64,000 nt of DNA from Azospirillum sp. RU38E (lineage in GTDB: Bacteria > Pseudomonadota > Alphaproteobacteria > Azospirillales > Azospirillaceae). Below are positions 51,457-61,196 of the stretch, piece after piece. Position numbers and translations under genes: made by a program. How positions within the stretch are numbered: position 1 is the first letter of the stretch; each line of letters starts with the position of its first letter. The notes under the pieces were generated by a model, which was not told the DNA's origin, did not search any database, and saw only the letters and a program-made list of their open reading frames with translations. Location of the stretch: NCBI RefSeq assembly GCF_900188385.1, contig NZ_FZOI01000007.1, positions 62,001-126,000 on the forward strand. Reading direction: 5' to 3'.

Positions 51457-52814
51457 CAGCGCATACCTTTGGGCATCAGGGCACCCAGGCCCTGGCGCAT
51501 CAGGCCCTTCTGGCCCAGCTTCTTCATCTTCTTCATCATTTCCGACATGTCCTGATACTGCTTGATCAGGCGGTTGACGTCGGCCACCGTCACCCCGGCC
51601 CCCAGCGCAATGCGGCGGCGGCGCGAGGCGTTGAGGATTTCCGGCTTCTTGCGCTCTTTCTTCGTCATCGACAGGATGATGGCTTCCTGCCGCTTCAGAA
51701 TCTTCTCGTCGATATTGGCGTTTTTCAGCTGTTCCTTGATCTTGCCCACGCCGGGCAACAGGTTCAGCATCCCGCCCATGCCGCCCAGCTTGGTGATCTG
51801 GCGCATCTGGGTCAGCATGTCTTCCAGGTCGAAGCCGCCTTTTTCCAGCTTCTTGGCCAGCTTTTCGGCTTCTTCCTTATCGATGCTCTCGGCGGCCTTT
51901 TCCACCAGGCTGACCACGTCGCCCATGCCCAGGATGCGGCCGGCGATACGGTCAGGGTGGAACGGCTCCAGCGCGTCGGTCTTTTCCCCCACGCCCATCA
52001 GCTTGATGGGCTTGCCGGTGACATGGCGCATGGAAAGCGCGGCACCGCCGCGCGCGTCACCGTCGATACGGGTCATGACAATGCCGGTGATACCCACCCG
52101 GTCATTGAAATTGGTGGCGACCGTCACGGCGTCCTGGCCGGTCATGGCATCCACCACCAGCAGGCTTTCCACCGGCTGGGTGGCGTCGCGGATGGCCACC
52201 ACCTCATCCATCAACTCCTCGTCGATGGCAAGGCGGCCGGCTGTATCCAGCAGCACCACGTCAAAGCCTTCCAGCCGCGCCGTTTCCATGGCGCGGCGGG
52301 CGATTTCCACCGGGGTCTGGCCCTTGACGATGGGCAGCGTGGCCACACCGGTTTGTTCACCCAGAACCTTCAACTGTTCCTGGGCGGCGGGGCGGCGCGT
52401 ATCCAGCGACGCCATCAGAACCTTTTTCTTTTCCCGGTTCTTCAGGCGCAGGCCGATCTTGGCCGATGTGGTGGTCTTGCCCGAGCCCTGCAGGCCCAGC
52501 ATCAGAATCGGCACCGGCGGCACAGCGGACAGGTTGATATCCTCAACCGTGTTGCCCAGCAGTTCCACCAGATGGTCATGTACGATCTTGATGACCATCT
52601 GGCCCGGATTGATGCCGCGCAGCACCTCCGTCCCGATGGCCTTTTCCTTCACGCCCTGCACAAAGGCCTTCACGGCCGGCAGGGCGACGTCGGCTTCCAG
52701 CAGGGCGATGCGGACTTCGCGGAGCGCCGCATTGACGTCATCCTCCGACAACGCCCCGCGCTTGCGCAGGCGGTCGAAGATATCGCCAAGCCGTCCCGTC
52801 AGACCATCGAACAT
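51456..52814 (-). CDS. ffh: Signal recognition particle protein Ffh
   Basis: A 452-residue GTPase that binds 4.5S RNA and signal sequences and delivers ribosomes to FtsY. The NG domain has GLQGSGKTTTSAKIGLRL, DTRRPAAQEQL, LLDTAGRL and TRIDGDARGGAAL. The M domain is Met-rich with the RNA-binding SRRRRIALGAG-like stretch and ends GLMRQGLGALMPKGMR. ATG 52814 has AGGAGG 8 bases upstream. It is the first gene of a six-gene minus-strand operon; a promoter-like pair lies at 52977-53005. Confidence 0.98.
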   Translation of the reverse strand: MFDGLTGRLGDIFDRLRKRGALSEDDVNAALREVRIALLEADVALPAVKAFVQGVKEKAIGTEVLRGINPGQMVIKIVHDHLVELLGNTVEDINLSAVPPVPILMLGLQGSGKTTTSAKIGLRLKNREKKKVLMASLDTRRPAAQEQLKVLGEQTGVATLPIVKGQTPVEIARRAMETARLEGFDVVLLDTAGRLAIDEELMDEVVAIRDATQPVESLLVVDAMTGQDAVTVATNFNDRVGITGIVMTRIDGDARGGAALSMRHVTGKPIKLMGVGEKTDALEPFHPDRIAGRILGMGDVVSLVEKAAESIDKEEAEKLAKKLEKGGFDLEDMLTQMRQITKLGGMGGMLNLLPGVGKIKEQLKNANIDEKILKRQEAIILSMTKKERKKPEILNASRRRRIALGAGVTVADVNRLIKQYQDMSEMMKKMKKLGQKGLMRQGLGALMPKGMR

Positions 52815-53157
52815 CCAAATCCTCCTGGTCGCCCTTGCCGCCACACCCCTGCCTTTGCAGATGGGGTATCCCCAAACGCAAAAGCGCCAGTGCGCGACAC
52901 TCGCGGACTGGCGGGGCGCCTTGGCGCCGATAGACCGTACCGGAAAAGGCCAACCCTCTTCCGGAATGATGGGCGGGTGATACAGGGAGGAAGGAATTGA
53001 GTCAATAATGCAGGCCCGGCTGGCTGGTCTGCGCCGGCACCCGGCCGCGATATACCGATTTCGGGTGGGTTTTCAGAAAGTCTTTGTTGAAACCACAACC
53101 AGCTGTCATCACAGTAGTGTTAACCCGTTGTTGTGCGGTGTGGGGAAGCTGGGGACC
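52815..53157. other. Divergent region between ffh and the pentapeptide-repeat gene
   Basis: 343 bases with no gene. It contains the likely ffh promoter (52977-53005), the GC palindrome GGCGCCTTGGCGCC near 52918-52931, and an AT-richer segment (about 53070-53130) that may drive the pentapeptide-repeat gene, although no clear box pair was found there. Confidence 0.5.
52977..53005 (-). promoter_or_regulatory. Likely sigma-70 promoter of the ffh operon
   Basis: On the minus strand TTGACT (53005-53000) and TATCAC (52982-52977) are separated by 17 bases. This leaves a leader of about 155 bases to the ffh start. Confidence 0.5.
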
Positions 53158-54522
53158 ATGGCTGGAACGATCGGGCAGGAACCGGACCGTTCGCGCATTT
53201 CGGTGGCGGAGCTGCAGGGGATTCTCGGCCGCCATCAGGCCTTTTTGCGCCGTCAGGCCGGCGGTGTGCGCGCCAGCCTGAAGCTGCGCGACCTCAGCCA
53301 TATGGATCTGTCGGGCTTCGATCTTGCCGATGCCGATCTGTCGGGCGCCAAGATGTTCGGCACCCGGCTGACGGGCACCAATCTGGCCAGGGCCAATCTG
53401 TACGCCACCGATCTGCGTCTGGCCAATCTGGAAGGGGCGGACCTGCGCAAGGCCGATCTGCGGGGGGCCTGTCTGCGCGGGGCCGTGCTGTCAGAGGCGC
53501 TGCTGGTCGACAGCGATCTGCGCGACGGCACCATCATGCATGTGCGCGGCAATGGCGACATTTCCCTGCATGAGTTCGAGGCAATTGAGGTGGCGACCGA
53601 AATGTCGGTGGCCACCATCCGCGCGGCCGATCTGTCGCGCGCCCGCCTGTCCAATGCCTTCGTCATGCAGACGGACCTGACAGATGCCATCATGCGCGGC
53701 ACCAAATTTATCCGCGCCAACCTGACCAATTCCAACCTTACCGGCTGTGACCTGACCGGGGCCGACCTGCGGGAGGCCAACCTTTCCGGGGCCAAGCTGG
53801 CCGGTGCCAACCTGTCGGGGGCGGACCTGAATGCCACCCGCTTCATCAATGCCGATCTGATCGGCGTCATCATGGATGATGCCACCCGGCGCACGGCCAA
53901 TCTGGCCGGTGCCGTCACGGCGCGGGAACTGGGGGCGGATGGGCGCGATCTGGCCCGCATTCTGGCCGATCATCGGCAATGGGTGGACAGCAATGGCAAG
54001 GCCGGCCTGCGGGCTGACCTGTCGGGCGTTGATCTCAGCGGCCAGGATCTGTCGGGGCAGGTTCTGTCGGCTGCCCTGATGCATTGCACCATGCTGCGCG
54101 GCGCCACGCTGGCCGGGGCCACCCTGCCCATGGCCGACCTGTCGCTGGCGGACCTGCGGGGGGCTGATCTATCCAAGGCCGATCTGCGCGGTGCCTCCCT
54201 GGAACGCGCCACCCTGTCTGGTGCCAAGCTGCCGGGGGGGAAGCTGGGGCCGGTGCAGATACAGAGCAATGCCAGCCGGCTGTGGAGCGCCAATCTGCTG
54301 CGGGCACGTTTCGACGGGGCCGACCTGACCGGGGCCGACCTGCGCCGCGCCGTGCTGGGCCAGGCCAATCTGATCGGCGCCATCCTGTGCGACGCGAAGC
54401 TGGCCGATGCCAATCTGGTCGGTGCCGATCTGTCCGGCGCCCTCTGCCGGGGCGCGGATTTCACCCATTGCGACCTGCGGGACGCCCGTTTGCAGGGCGC
54501 TCAGGATTTGCCGATTCTTTAA
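53158..54522 (+). CDS. Pentapeptide-repeat protein
   Basis: A 454-residue protein made almost entirely of A(D/N)Lxx repeats, which fold as a right-handed quadrilateral beta-helix. Three repeat blocks are visible: about residues 40-120 (DLADADLSGAKMFGTRLTGT), about 155-245 (NLTGCDLTGADLREANLSGA) and about 290-450 (ADLSLADLRGADLSKADLRG). They are interrupted by loops such as GDISLHEFEAIEVATEMS and RELGADGRDLARILADHRQW. ATG 53158 follows GGGAAG. Some members mimic DNA and protect gyrase from quinolones, but most have unknown roles, and the size here argues against a simple Qnr type. No signal peptide is seen. Confidence 0.9.
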   Translation: MAGTIGQEPDRSRISVAELQGILGRHQAFLRRQAGGVRASLKLRDLSHMDLSGFDLADADLSGAKMFGTRLTGTNLARANLYATDLRLANLEGADLRKADLRGACLRGAVLSEALLVDSDLRDGTIMHVRGNGDISLHEFEAIEVATEMSVATIRAADLSRARLSNAFVMQTDLTDAIMRGTKFIRANLTNSNLTGCDLTGADLREANLSGAKLAGANLSGADLNATRFINADLIGVIMDDATRRTANLAGAVTARELGADGRDLARILADHRQWVDSNGKAGLRADLSGVDLSGQDLSGQVLSAALMHCTMLRGATLAGATLPMADLSLADLRGADLSKADLRGASLERATLSGAKLPGGKLGPVQIQSNASRLWSANLLRARFDGADLTGADLRRAVLGQANLIGAILCDAKLADANLVGADLSGALCRGADFTHCDLRDARLQGAQDLPIL

Positions 54523-54827
54523 GTGTCCATCCAGGAACTTTCACTTTTTTTCCAATCTATTAACCGTCATTCCCGCGAAGGCGGGAATCCATACGATAGC
54601 GCGGATTTTGGATTCCCGCCTTCGCGGGAATGTCAGTGGAGAAAGGGCAAGGTTTGAAAGGCAGGATAACCTTCCAGACAGACTCTGGAAATTTTCCAGC
54701 ATAGTTGCTGAATATTGTTTAAAAACAGGCCGCTGGCAGCCCGTCTGTCGATTTACTTGGCCCTTTGGGATTCCATGCGGGAATATGCCGTCCCCACCCC
54801 TTGGATTCCCCCTTTGCGCTGCCGGCC
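54523..54827. repeat. Paired REP elements before the diguanylate cyclase gene
   Basis: CATTCCCGCGAAGGCGGGAA plus TCCA at 54568-54591 and its exact inverted copy at 54609-54632 form a large hairpin of the same class as at 33681-33766 and 37935-38014. The rest of the 305-bp spacer shows no gene and no clear promoter. Confidence 0.8.
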
Positions 54828-55985
54828 ATGATCACGCTCGACATTGCCACCGTGCTGTTTCTCTACCAGTCATCGCTGCTGGTGGGGGCGCTGGCATTTC
54901 TGTTGAATCGCCGCCAGACAGGGGCAACGCGGGGGCTGGGTATCCTGTCGGCGGCCCTGGGCCTGCTGGGGGCAGGGGCCTTGCTGGCCAGCCTGGGGGA
55001 ACAGGCGCTTTTGCCGCTGCAATTCTGGACCCTGGGCAGTCTCACGACTGGCCTGTGGGGCCATGCCTTATTGGCAGTCGGCATGGCCCGTCTGGACCGT
55101 GGGCGGCCACCCCGGCGTTGGGGCCTGCTGGTGCTGCTATGGCCTTTGCCGTTCTGGCTGGCGGCCGTGCTGACGCAGTTCCACCTGGAAAACCATCTGC
55201 GTGCCATCATCTTTCACCTGAATGCGGCCTTCTGGCTGGGCGTGGCGGCCTGGGGCATCCGGCGGGGCCGGCGGCTGGAACCGCTGCCGTCCCGCGGCCC
55301 CCTGGCCCTGGTGCTGGGGGGCAGTGCTTTGTCATTCGCTGCCGGGGCGGCCATCATTCTTTGGGTGACGAATTTCGTTCCCTGGATAGCGCTGGAATTT
55401 TGCGTGCAGATTCTGGGTAATTTCACCCTGGTCATCCTGGTCAGCGGCATGGCCACCGACCGGGCAGAGGCACAGCTGCGCCGGCAGGCCAGCCTGGATG
55501 CCCTGACCGGCATCGGCAATCGGCGCTGGCTGGCGGCCAGCCTGCCCACCTCGCTGCGTACCGGCGACACGGTCCTGTGCCTTGATCTGGACCATTTCAA
55601 GCAAATCAATGACCGCCACGGCCATGCCGGCGGCGATGTCGCGCTGGTGGCTGTCGCCGGCCTGCTGCGCGACAGCCTGCGGCAAGGGGATTGTCTGGCC
55701 CGCATGGGCGGTGAAGAATTCGTGCTGTTCCTGCCGGAACTGGAGGAACAACAGGCCCTGATGCTGGCGGAACGGCTGCGCGCGGCCATCGCCGCGCTGG
55801 CCGTCTCTTATCGCGGGCAACCGATCCCCGTCACCACCAGCATCGGCCTGGCCCGTTGCGACCGGGCAGGGTACGACTGGCAGGATCTGCACCATGCCGC
55901 CGATATGGCGCTGTATGCCGCCAAGCGGGCCGGGCGTAACCGGGTGCAGCTGGCCTGCACGGCCTCTGGCGGCGCCAGCGCCTGA
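54828..55985 (+). CDS. Membrane-bound diguanylate cyclase
   Basis: A 385-residue protein. About six or seven hydrophobic segments span residues 5-205 (including LFLYQSSLLVGALAFLL and LGGSALSFAAGAAIILWVTN). The C-terminal GGDEF domain starts at about residue 220 with SLDALTGIGNRRWL, has DLDHFKQINDRHGHAGGD for GTP and metal binding, and a GGEEF active site (RMGGEEFVLFLPE, about 305). So it should make cyclic di-GMP. The RxxD inhibitory site is not obvious upstream of the active site (DSLRQGDCLA). The sensory input of the membrane part is unknown. Confidence 0.92.
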   Translation: MITLDIATVLFLYQSSLLVGALAFLLNRRQTGATRGLGILSAALGLLGAGALLASLGEQALLPLQFWTLGSLTTGLWGHALLAVGMARLDRGRPPRRWGLLVLLWPLPFWLAAVLTQFHLENHLRAIIFHLNAAFWLGVAAWGIRRGRRLEPLPSRGPLALVLGGSALSFAAGAAIILWVTNFVPWIALEFCVQILGNFTLVILVSGMATDRAEAQLRRQASLDALTGIGNRRWLAASLPTSLRTGDTVLCLDLDHFKQINDRHGHAGGDVALVAVAGLLRDSLRQGDCLARMGGEEFVLFLPELEEQQALMLAERLRAAIAALAVSYRGQPIPVTTSIGLARCDRAGYDWQDLHHAADMALYAAKRAGRNRVQLACTASGGASA

Positions 55986-56010
55986 CGAAAAGCGGGCAGG
56001 GAGCAGATCG

Positions 56011-56841
56011 TCACGGGCGGCCCAGCAGCCCCTCCAAGGCTGCCGCCTGCGCCGTCATGCCCGCAAGGTTGGGGTGGTACGGCACGCCGCCAGCCGACGC
56101 AAACCCTGTCATCCAGGGCTCGGCAGCGCAGGCATCATGGCCTTGCGACAGGGCGGAGACCTTGATCAGCTTCGCCCCCGCTTCCTGCGCCACCTTGGCG
56201 GTCAGCGCCTCCACCCTTGCGGTGGCAGCACGGGCGGCCGTGGCGGCTTCGTCCGGCAGCGGGGTGGCAGCACAGGTTCCCTTGGACGGCAGAACGACGG
56301 GATAATCCAGGAACACCAGGGTCGCCTTGGGCGCCCGCTGCTTCACCCCGGCGGCGATGCGGCGCAGGCCTTCTTCCAGCCGGGCATAATCGGCCTCTGT
56401 TGCGGTCTGGGGCGGGCGGCATTTATCGGCAGCGATCTTCCCTTGCCCCGCCAGTTCCTGGCAGGAAGCCGACATCAGATTGCCGATATAAAACACATCA
56501 TTGCCGCCGATGGTGACCGTCACCAGCGCGGTATCCCTATCCACCGCGTCAATCTGGGCCGGCAGCTCGTTCCAGGGTTCCAGAATGGCGGCGGTGGTGG
56601 CGCCGCTGCAGCTGACATCCACCAGATCAAGCCCGCGCCGTTCCGCCAGCTGGTGGGCGTAATTGCGGGTGGACCGGCCACAGCGCGGCGGGGCGTCGGC
56701 CACATAGGGGGTGATGCCCGGCCCGGCGGCAAAGGAACTGCCCATGGCGACATATTTGGCGGCGGCCTGTGCTGTGACAGGGAAGAAGCCAGCCAGCAGA
56801 AGGGCGGCGGCAAGGGCGGTGCTGCGGTATTGGCTGGGCAT
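56011..56841 (-). CDS. Secreted SGNH/GDSL hydrolase
   Basis: A 276-residue precursor with a signal peptide (about residues 1-26, ending VTAQA). SGNH block I is AMGSSFAAGPGI with the nucleophile Ser, the block II Gly region is VSCSGATTAAIL, block III is TIGGNDVFY, and block V is VPYHPNLAGM with the catalytic His. The layout resembles Streptomyces-type secreted lipases/esterases. Several Cys residues (CGRSTRN, CSGAT, CQELAG, CRPPQ, CAATPL, CAAEPW) could form three disulfides, as in those enzymes. The substrate is a fatty or acetyl ester, not further defined. Confidence 0.9.
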   Translation of the reverse strand: MPSQYRSTALAAALLLAGFFPVTAQAAAKYVAMGSSFAAGPGITPYVADAPPRCGRSTRNYAHQLAERRGLDLVDVSCSGATTAAILEPWNELPAQIDAVDRDTALVTVTIGGNDVFYIGNLMSASCQELAGQGKIAADKCRPPQTATEADYARLEEGLRRIAAGVKQRAPKATLVFLDYPVVLPSKGTCAATPLPDEAATAARAATARVEALTAKVAQEAGAKLIKVSALSQGHDACAAEPWMTGFASAGGVPYHPNLAGMTAQAAALEGLLGRP

Positions 56842-56884
56842 GGGGTTCCCCGGATTGGACAGGCAGACATCACCCTATCGGTAA

Positions 56885-56920
56885 ATAAGCCGGCCCCGCC
56901 ACCCACAGGGGACGGGGCCG
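56885..56920 (-). terminator. Terminator of the second chemoreceptor gene
   Basis: CGGCCCCG (56891-56898) pairs with CGGGGCCG (56913-56920), followed on the minus strand by GCTTATTTA, 40 bases after the receptor stop. Confidence 0.65.
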
Positions 56921-56959
56921 ACCATCTGTTGGAGGGTTCGAGGCTGGGGGAGGGGGGGA

Positions 56960-58651
56960 TCAGGCGGCCCGGATGCCGGCCAGGAAGCTTTCCAGTTCCC
57001 CTTTCATCACAGCGGCCTGCTGGCCCAGATGGCGGGCTGCGTCCAGCACGTCGCTGGCCGATTGGCCGGTCTTGTCGGCGGCAACATTCACATTGGCGAT
57101 ATTCTGCGATACTTCGCGCGTGCCCACCGCCGCCTGCTGCACATTGCGGCTGATTTCGCGGGTGGTGGCATTCTGTTCTTCCACGGCGGCGGAGATGGCG
57201 GCCATCGCTTCATCAATCTGGCCGATGGTGGTGGTGATGGTGCCGATGGCCTGCACCGCCTGGGCGGAAACGGCCTGTACGGCGGCCACCTGCTGGCTGA
57301 TCTCCTCCGTGGCATGGGCCGTCTGGGCGGCCAGGTTCTTCACCTCTGCCGCCACCACGGCAAAGCCCTTGCCGGCCTCTCCCGCGCGGGCTGCCTCAAT
57401 GGTGGCGTTCAAGGCCAGCAGGTTGGTCTGGCTGGCAATATCGGCGATCAGCTGCACCACATTGCCGATGCGGTGGCCGGCATCCGCCATCTCCGCCATG
57501 ATGCTGCCGGTGCGCGCCGCCTCCTGGTTGGCGGTATCGGCCACCTTGGTGGACAGGGCCACCTGACGCGCGATCTCCTGGATGGAGCTGGCCATTTCCT
57601 CCGCCGCGGAGGCCACGGTCTGCACATTGGCGGCGGTCTGTTCGGCGGCGCTGGCAGAGGCATTGGCCTCCGTCCGGGTTTGCAGGGCGATGCCGGTCAT
57701 GCCCTGGGCGGTATTGTCCAGTTGCCCGGTTGCCCCGGCCACGGTTCCCAGAATCCCGGCAACCTTATGGTCAAACCCGGAGATCAGCACTTCTATGGCG
57801 CGGGACCGGGCCAGCTTGGCCTCCTGTTCCGCGGCCTGTTCCGCGGCCAGCCGGTCGGCTTCCACAGCATTGCGCTTGAACACTTCCAGCGCGCGGGCCA
57901 TGCCGCCAATTTCATCCCGGCGTGCGGTACCGGCGATCACCACGGCACGGTCACCGGCGGCCAGCAGGCCCATCTGGTCGGTCATGGCGGAAATCGGCTG
58001 GGCGATCATCCGTGTCAGCCCGACGCCGGCAGATACGGCCAGCAGCAGGGACAGCAAGCCGGCAATGCCCACCGCATTTTCCGCCACCTCGAACGTATCC
58101 ACCATGGTGGCGCGGCGTTCATTCAGCAGATCGCGGTGGCCATTCTGGATATCCTCGCCCAACCGGCGCAGTTCCGCCACCAGTTCGGCCCCCTTGCCGG
58201 CGCTGATCGCCTCCAGCGTCGCCGCCCGGGTGGCGGGATCGCGGTAACCGACAATCTGCGGGTCGGCCACCTCCGCCCGCCATTGCTGGGACAGGCGTTC
58301 AATCCGATCAATGCTGGCCAGTTGCTGCGGGTCGGTCAGCAGCCCGCGCACCTTTGCCAGATTGCTGTCGAAGATTTTCCGTGCCGTCTGATAAGGTTCC
58401 AGGAAGGATTCCTTGCCCGTCAACATATAGCCCCGCACACCGGCGACCTGATCGGTCTTGGCTGCCATGACCAACCGCATCCCCCGCATGACCTCGTAGC
58501 TGGTCACCATCTCGTCATTGCTTTGCCGGATGCTGGCAAGCTGACCCAGATTGAACAGCCCGATGATGCCCGCCGTGAGGACCAGCGCGCCGAAGGCGAG
58601 CAGGAATTTCCGGCCGATACGAAGATTTTGCAGAAAATACAGTATCGACAT
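56960..58651 (-). CDS. Methyl-accepting chemotaxis protein (second)
   Basis: A 563-residue chemoreceptor. ATG 58651 follows GGAGGGAAGAG. The first membrane helix (about 13-33, [20 protein letters not shown]) and a CHASE3-like four-helix periplasmic domain ([39 protein letters not shown]) are followed by the second helix at about 185-207, HAMP ([15 protein letters not shown]), and a signalling domain with [20 protein letters not shown] and [18 protein letters not shown]. It is closely related to the receptor at 59.1 kb, which suggests tandem duplication. The ligand is unknown. Confidence 0.94.
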   Translation of the reverse strand: MSILYFLQNLRIGRKFLLAFGALVLTAGIIGLFNLGQLASIRQSNDEMVTSYEVMRGMRLVMAAKTDQVAGVRGYMLTGKESFLEPYQTARKIFDSNLAKVRGLLTDPQQLASIDRIERLSQQWRAEVADPQIVGYRDPATRAATLEAISAGKGAELVAELRRLGEDIQNGHRDLLNERRATMVDTFEVAENAVGIAGLLSLLLAVSAGVGLTRMIAQPISAMTDQMGLLAAGDRAVVIAGTARRDEIGGMARALEVFKRNAVEADRLAAEQAAEQEAKLARSRAIEVLISGFDHKVAGILGTVAGATGQLDNTAQGMTGIALQTRTEANASASAAEQTAANVQTVASAAEEMASSIQEIARQVALSTKVADTANQEAARTGSIMAEMADAGHRIGNVVQLIADIASQTNLLALNATIEAARAGEAGKGFAVVAAEVKNLAAQTAHATEEISQQVAAVQAVSAQAVQAIGTITTTIGQIDEAMAAISAAVEEQNATTREISRNVQQAAVGTREVSQNIANVNVAADKTGQSASDVLDAARHLGQQAAVMKGELESFLAGIRAA

Positions 58652-59039
58652 CTCTTCCCTCCGAAGAACCGCAGGATCAATAAGGCACAAGACCACGCGC
58701 CCGGCACCAGGGGTCCGGGTTATCGTAAGGGGGCGAATTACAACCCTATGATTTTATTGTTTTATTTTTAGGCAGTTCCAGTGACGGATATCTGCTGTTC
58801 TGACTTTTTTAACTATCTACATATGGGCGTATTTTGATCAAGGGCAGATATTATGAATCTGCCTGATCTATTCCGAAGTATATGTTTCCAGCCGGGATTT
58901 TATCTAAGCGTTGAAATTATAACATTCAAAAATAAATGAATACATGTGAATTATTTACAAATTTATTCTTTTATTGAAAAATAAATACAATTTATTTTCG
59001 TCTCAAAATGGAAAATTACGGGTAATGATGCGGAATAGC
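58652..59039. other. AT-rich spacer between two chemoreceptor genes
   Basis: About 390 bases without a gene. The part at about 58750-59010 is strongly AT-rich (runs such as AAAAATAAATGAATACAT and ACAAATTTATTC) and stands out from the GC-rich surroundings. It probably carries the promoter of the 58651 receptor gene but no specific sigma site was assigned. Confidence 0.5.
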
Positions 59040-59064
59040 GCGAAGGGGGACTTTCCCCCTTCGC
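59040..59064. terminator. Hairpin terminator of the third chemoreceptor gene
   Basis: GCGAAGGGGGA pairs perfectly with TCCCCCTTCGC around a 3-base loop, 34 bases after the receptor stop. There is no T-run, but the position and strength suggest termination or 3' protection. Confidence 0.65.
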
Positions 59065-59098
59065 TATGCGTCCACCAATTTACTTGTAATCGCCGTGA

Positions 59099-60787
59099 TC
59101 AGGCGGCCCGAATGCCGGACAGGAAGCCTTCCACCTGATCCTTCATCCGGTCGGCCTGCCGGCCCAGCTCCCGGGCCGCCCCCAATACCTGGGTCGCGGC
59201 CATGCCGGTTTCGCCCGCCGCTTCGGTCACATGCACGATATTGGCCGAGACCTCCCGCGTTCCCAGGGCTGCCTGCTGCACATTGCGACTGATTTCCAGC
59301 GTGGTGGCATTCTGCTGTTCCACCGCCGCAGCGATCGTCGCCATGGCCTCGTTGATATCGTTGATGGTGCCGGTGATGGTGCGGATGGCCCCGACGGCAT
59401 CGCCGGTGACATTCTGAATGGCCTGAATCTGCTGGCCGATCTCTTCGGTGGCCTTGGCGGTTTGGGTGGCCAGGCTTTTCACCTCCGATGCCACCACGGC
59501 AAAGCCCTTGCCGGCATCGCCGGCCCTGGCGGCCTCAATGGTGGCATTCAGGGCCAGCAGGTTGGTCTGGCCGGCAATATCGGCGATCAATTGCACCACG
59601 GTGCCGATGCGCTGGGCTGCTTCCACCAACCCCTGTACCGTGTCATTGGTGCGGGCGGCCTCGGCGGCGGCCTTGTCGCTCACTTGGCTGGAATGGGTGA
59701 TCTGACGGGAAATCTCCTGGATGGAGCCGGCCATTTCCTCCGCGGCGGCGGCCACGGTCTGCACATTGCCGGCGGTCTGTTCGGCAGCACTCGCCGTGGC
59801 GGTGGCCTGGGACCGGGTCTCCTCTGCAATGCCGGACATGCCCTGGGCTGTGCTGTCCAGTTGGCCGGTGGCGCTGCCGATGGTTTTGAGCACCTCGGCG
59901 ATATTGCTGTCAAAATCAGCGATCAGGGTTTCAATGGCGGCGGTGCGCTTGGCCTTGGCGGCGTGTTCGGCCGCCTGTTCGGCGGCCAGCCGGCCCGCCT
60001 CGATGGCGTTCTGGCGGAACACCTCCAGCGCCTGGGCCATGCCGCCCACCTCATCCCGGCGCTCCAGCCCCTCGATGCGGATGGCGGTGTCGCCGCCGGC
60101 CAGACGGCGCATCAGGCCGGTCATGGCATTGATGGGCTTGGCGATGCTGCCCACCAGCCCCCAGCCGGCCACCAGGGCGATCAGCAGCGACGCCAGCACG
60201 CCGCCGATGGTAACCCAGGCGGCGGTGCTGAAGGCGTGTTCCAAATCTTCACTGCGCCGGGTCAGCAGGGTGCGCTCCACATTCTGCACCTCATCAACCT
60301 TGGCCCGGATCAGGTCCATCTGGCGGCGGCCGTCGGTGGCGGTGAAGGCGGCCAGGGCGGCGGCCCGGCTCTCTTCCTTCTGCATCCTCGCCAGCAGCGG
60401 TTCGGCGACGGTGCGATCCCATTCACCAGACGCTGCCGCGATCTCGTCCAGGCGCGTCAGCTGGGGCGGGTTATCCTGGACCAGATCGCGCAAGTCCTTC
60501 AGCCGGTCCGCAAATTGCCGCTGCCCGGCCGTGTAAGGTTGCAGGTAGCTGGGATTGGCTGTCAGGGCATAGCCGCGCAGGCCGGTTTCCTGGTCCACCT
60601 TCGCCGTCAGCAGGGTTCGCAGATTGCGGATAACCTCATAGGTGTGGATGGTCATCTCATTCCCGCTGCGGATTGCAGCAAGTTGAGCCCGATTGACTCC
60701 ACCGACGATCAGCACGGTAAAGATCAAGGCTCCAAAAGCAATCAGCAGCTTCCTGCCGATGGAAAGATCACGGATTTTGGCGATCAT
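59099..60787 (-). CDS. Methyl-accepting chemotaxis protein (third)
   Basis: A 562-residue chemoreceptor from ATG 60787 (GGAGAA upstream). It has the same architecture as the 57-58.7 kb receptor: helix 1 (KLLIAFGALIFTVLIVGG), CHASE3-like domain (RTLLTAKVDQETGLRGYALT), helix 2 at about 185-210, HAMP (MRRLAGGDTAIRIEGLERRD), and signalling tip [20 protein letters not shown] with [18 protein letters not shown]. The C-terminus (RMKDQVEGFLSGIRAA) is nearly the same as its neighbour's. The two probably arose by duplication with divergence of the sensor part. Confidence 0.94.
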   Translation of the reverse strand: MIAKIRDLSIGRKLLIAFGALIFTVLIVGGVNRAQLAAIRSGNEMTIHTYEVIRNLRTLLTAKVDQETGLRGYALTANPSYLQPYTAGQRQFADRLKDLRDLVQDNPPQLTRLDEIAAASGEWDRTVAEPLLARMQKEESRAAALAAFTATDGRRQMDLIRAKVDEVQNVERTLLTRRSEDLEHAFSTAAWVTIGGVLASLLIALVAGWGLVGSIAKPINAMTGLMRRLAGGDTAIRIEGLERRDEVGGMAQALEVFRQNAIEAGRLAAEQAAEHAAKAKRTAAIETLIADFDSNIAEVLKTIGSATGQLDSTAQGMSGIAEETRSQATATASAAEQTAGNVQTVAAAAEEMAGSIQEISRQITHSSQVSDKAAAEAARTNDTVQGLVEAAQRIGTVVQLIADIAGQTNLLALNATIEAARAGDAGKGFAVVASEVKSLATQTAKATEEIGQQIQAIQNVTGDAVGAIRTITGTINDINEAMATIAAAVEQQNATTLEISRNVQQAALGTREVSANIVHVTEAAGETGMAATQVLGAARELGRQADRMKDQVEGFLSGIRAA

Positions 60788-61121
60788 CGACGATTCTCCA
60801 GGGTTAGAGCCAGTCTCGATCAGCGAGGCAAGAAAAGTAATTTGGCTTCGGAAAAAAAGCGCACGAATTGGCGACACAATTATTAAAATTGTATCTTTCA
60901 TGTCTTTTCAAATTTTTCACGAAACTGGCATAACTATTTCGACCAAAACCCGTGACCGCAAGTCAACCATTCGTCCTATATCGGCCTATATCTCTTTTCG
61001 TGGTAACCCGAACGGGTGAGTGTGATTGTGTGCGGTGCAGCATAAAAATGGCAGTTCTCTGCGAACTGGTCGCCGCCGGTGACCCAGACGAAAGGCATAG
61101 GCCGTGTCGGCGAGGGGCTGG
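60788..61121. other. Spacer upstream of the third chemoreceptor gene
   Basis: About 330 bases, AT-richer between 60830 and 60960. It must contain the receptor promoter; no clear sigma-28 or sigma-70 pair was identified. No gene is supported. Confidence 0.4.
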
Positions 61122-61160
61122 AAAAACAAACAGGCCGCCCGGTTGCCCGGACGGCCTGTT
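61122..61160 (-). terminator. Rho-independent terminator of the thrS-infC unit
   Basis: AACAGGCCGCCCGG (61129-61142) pairs with CCGGACGGCCTGTT (61147-61160) with one mismatch, followed on the minus strand by TGTTTTTCC. It ends the transcript 36 bases after infC, so rpmI and rplT do not follow here as they do in many bacteria. Confidence 0.88.
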
Positions 61161-61196
61161 CATTACGTCGCACCAGCAAGCCGGATCAGCGGTTTC

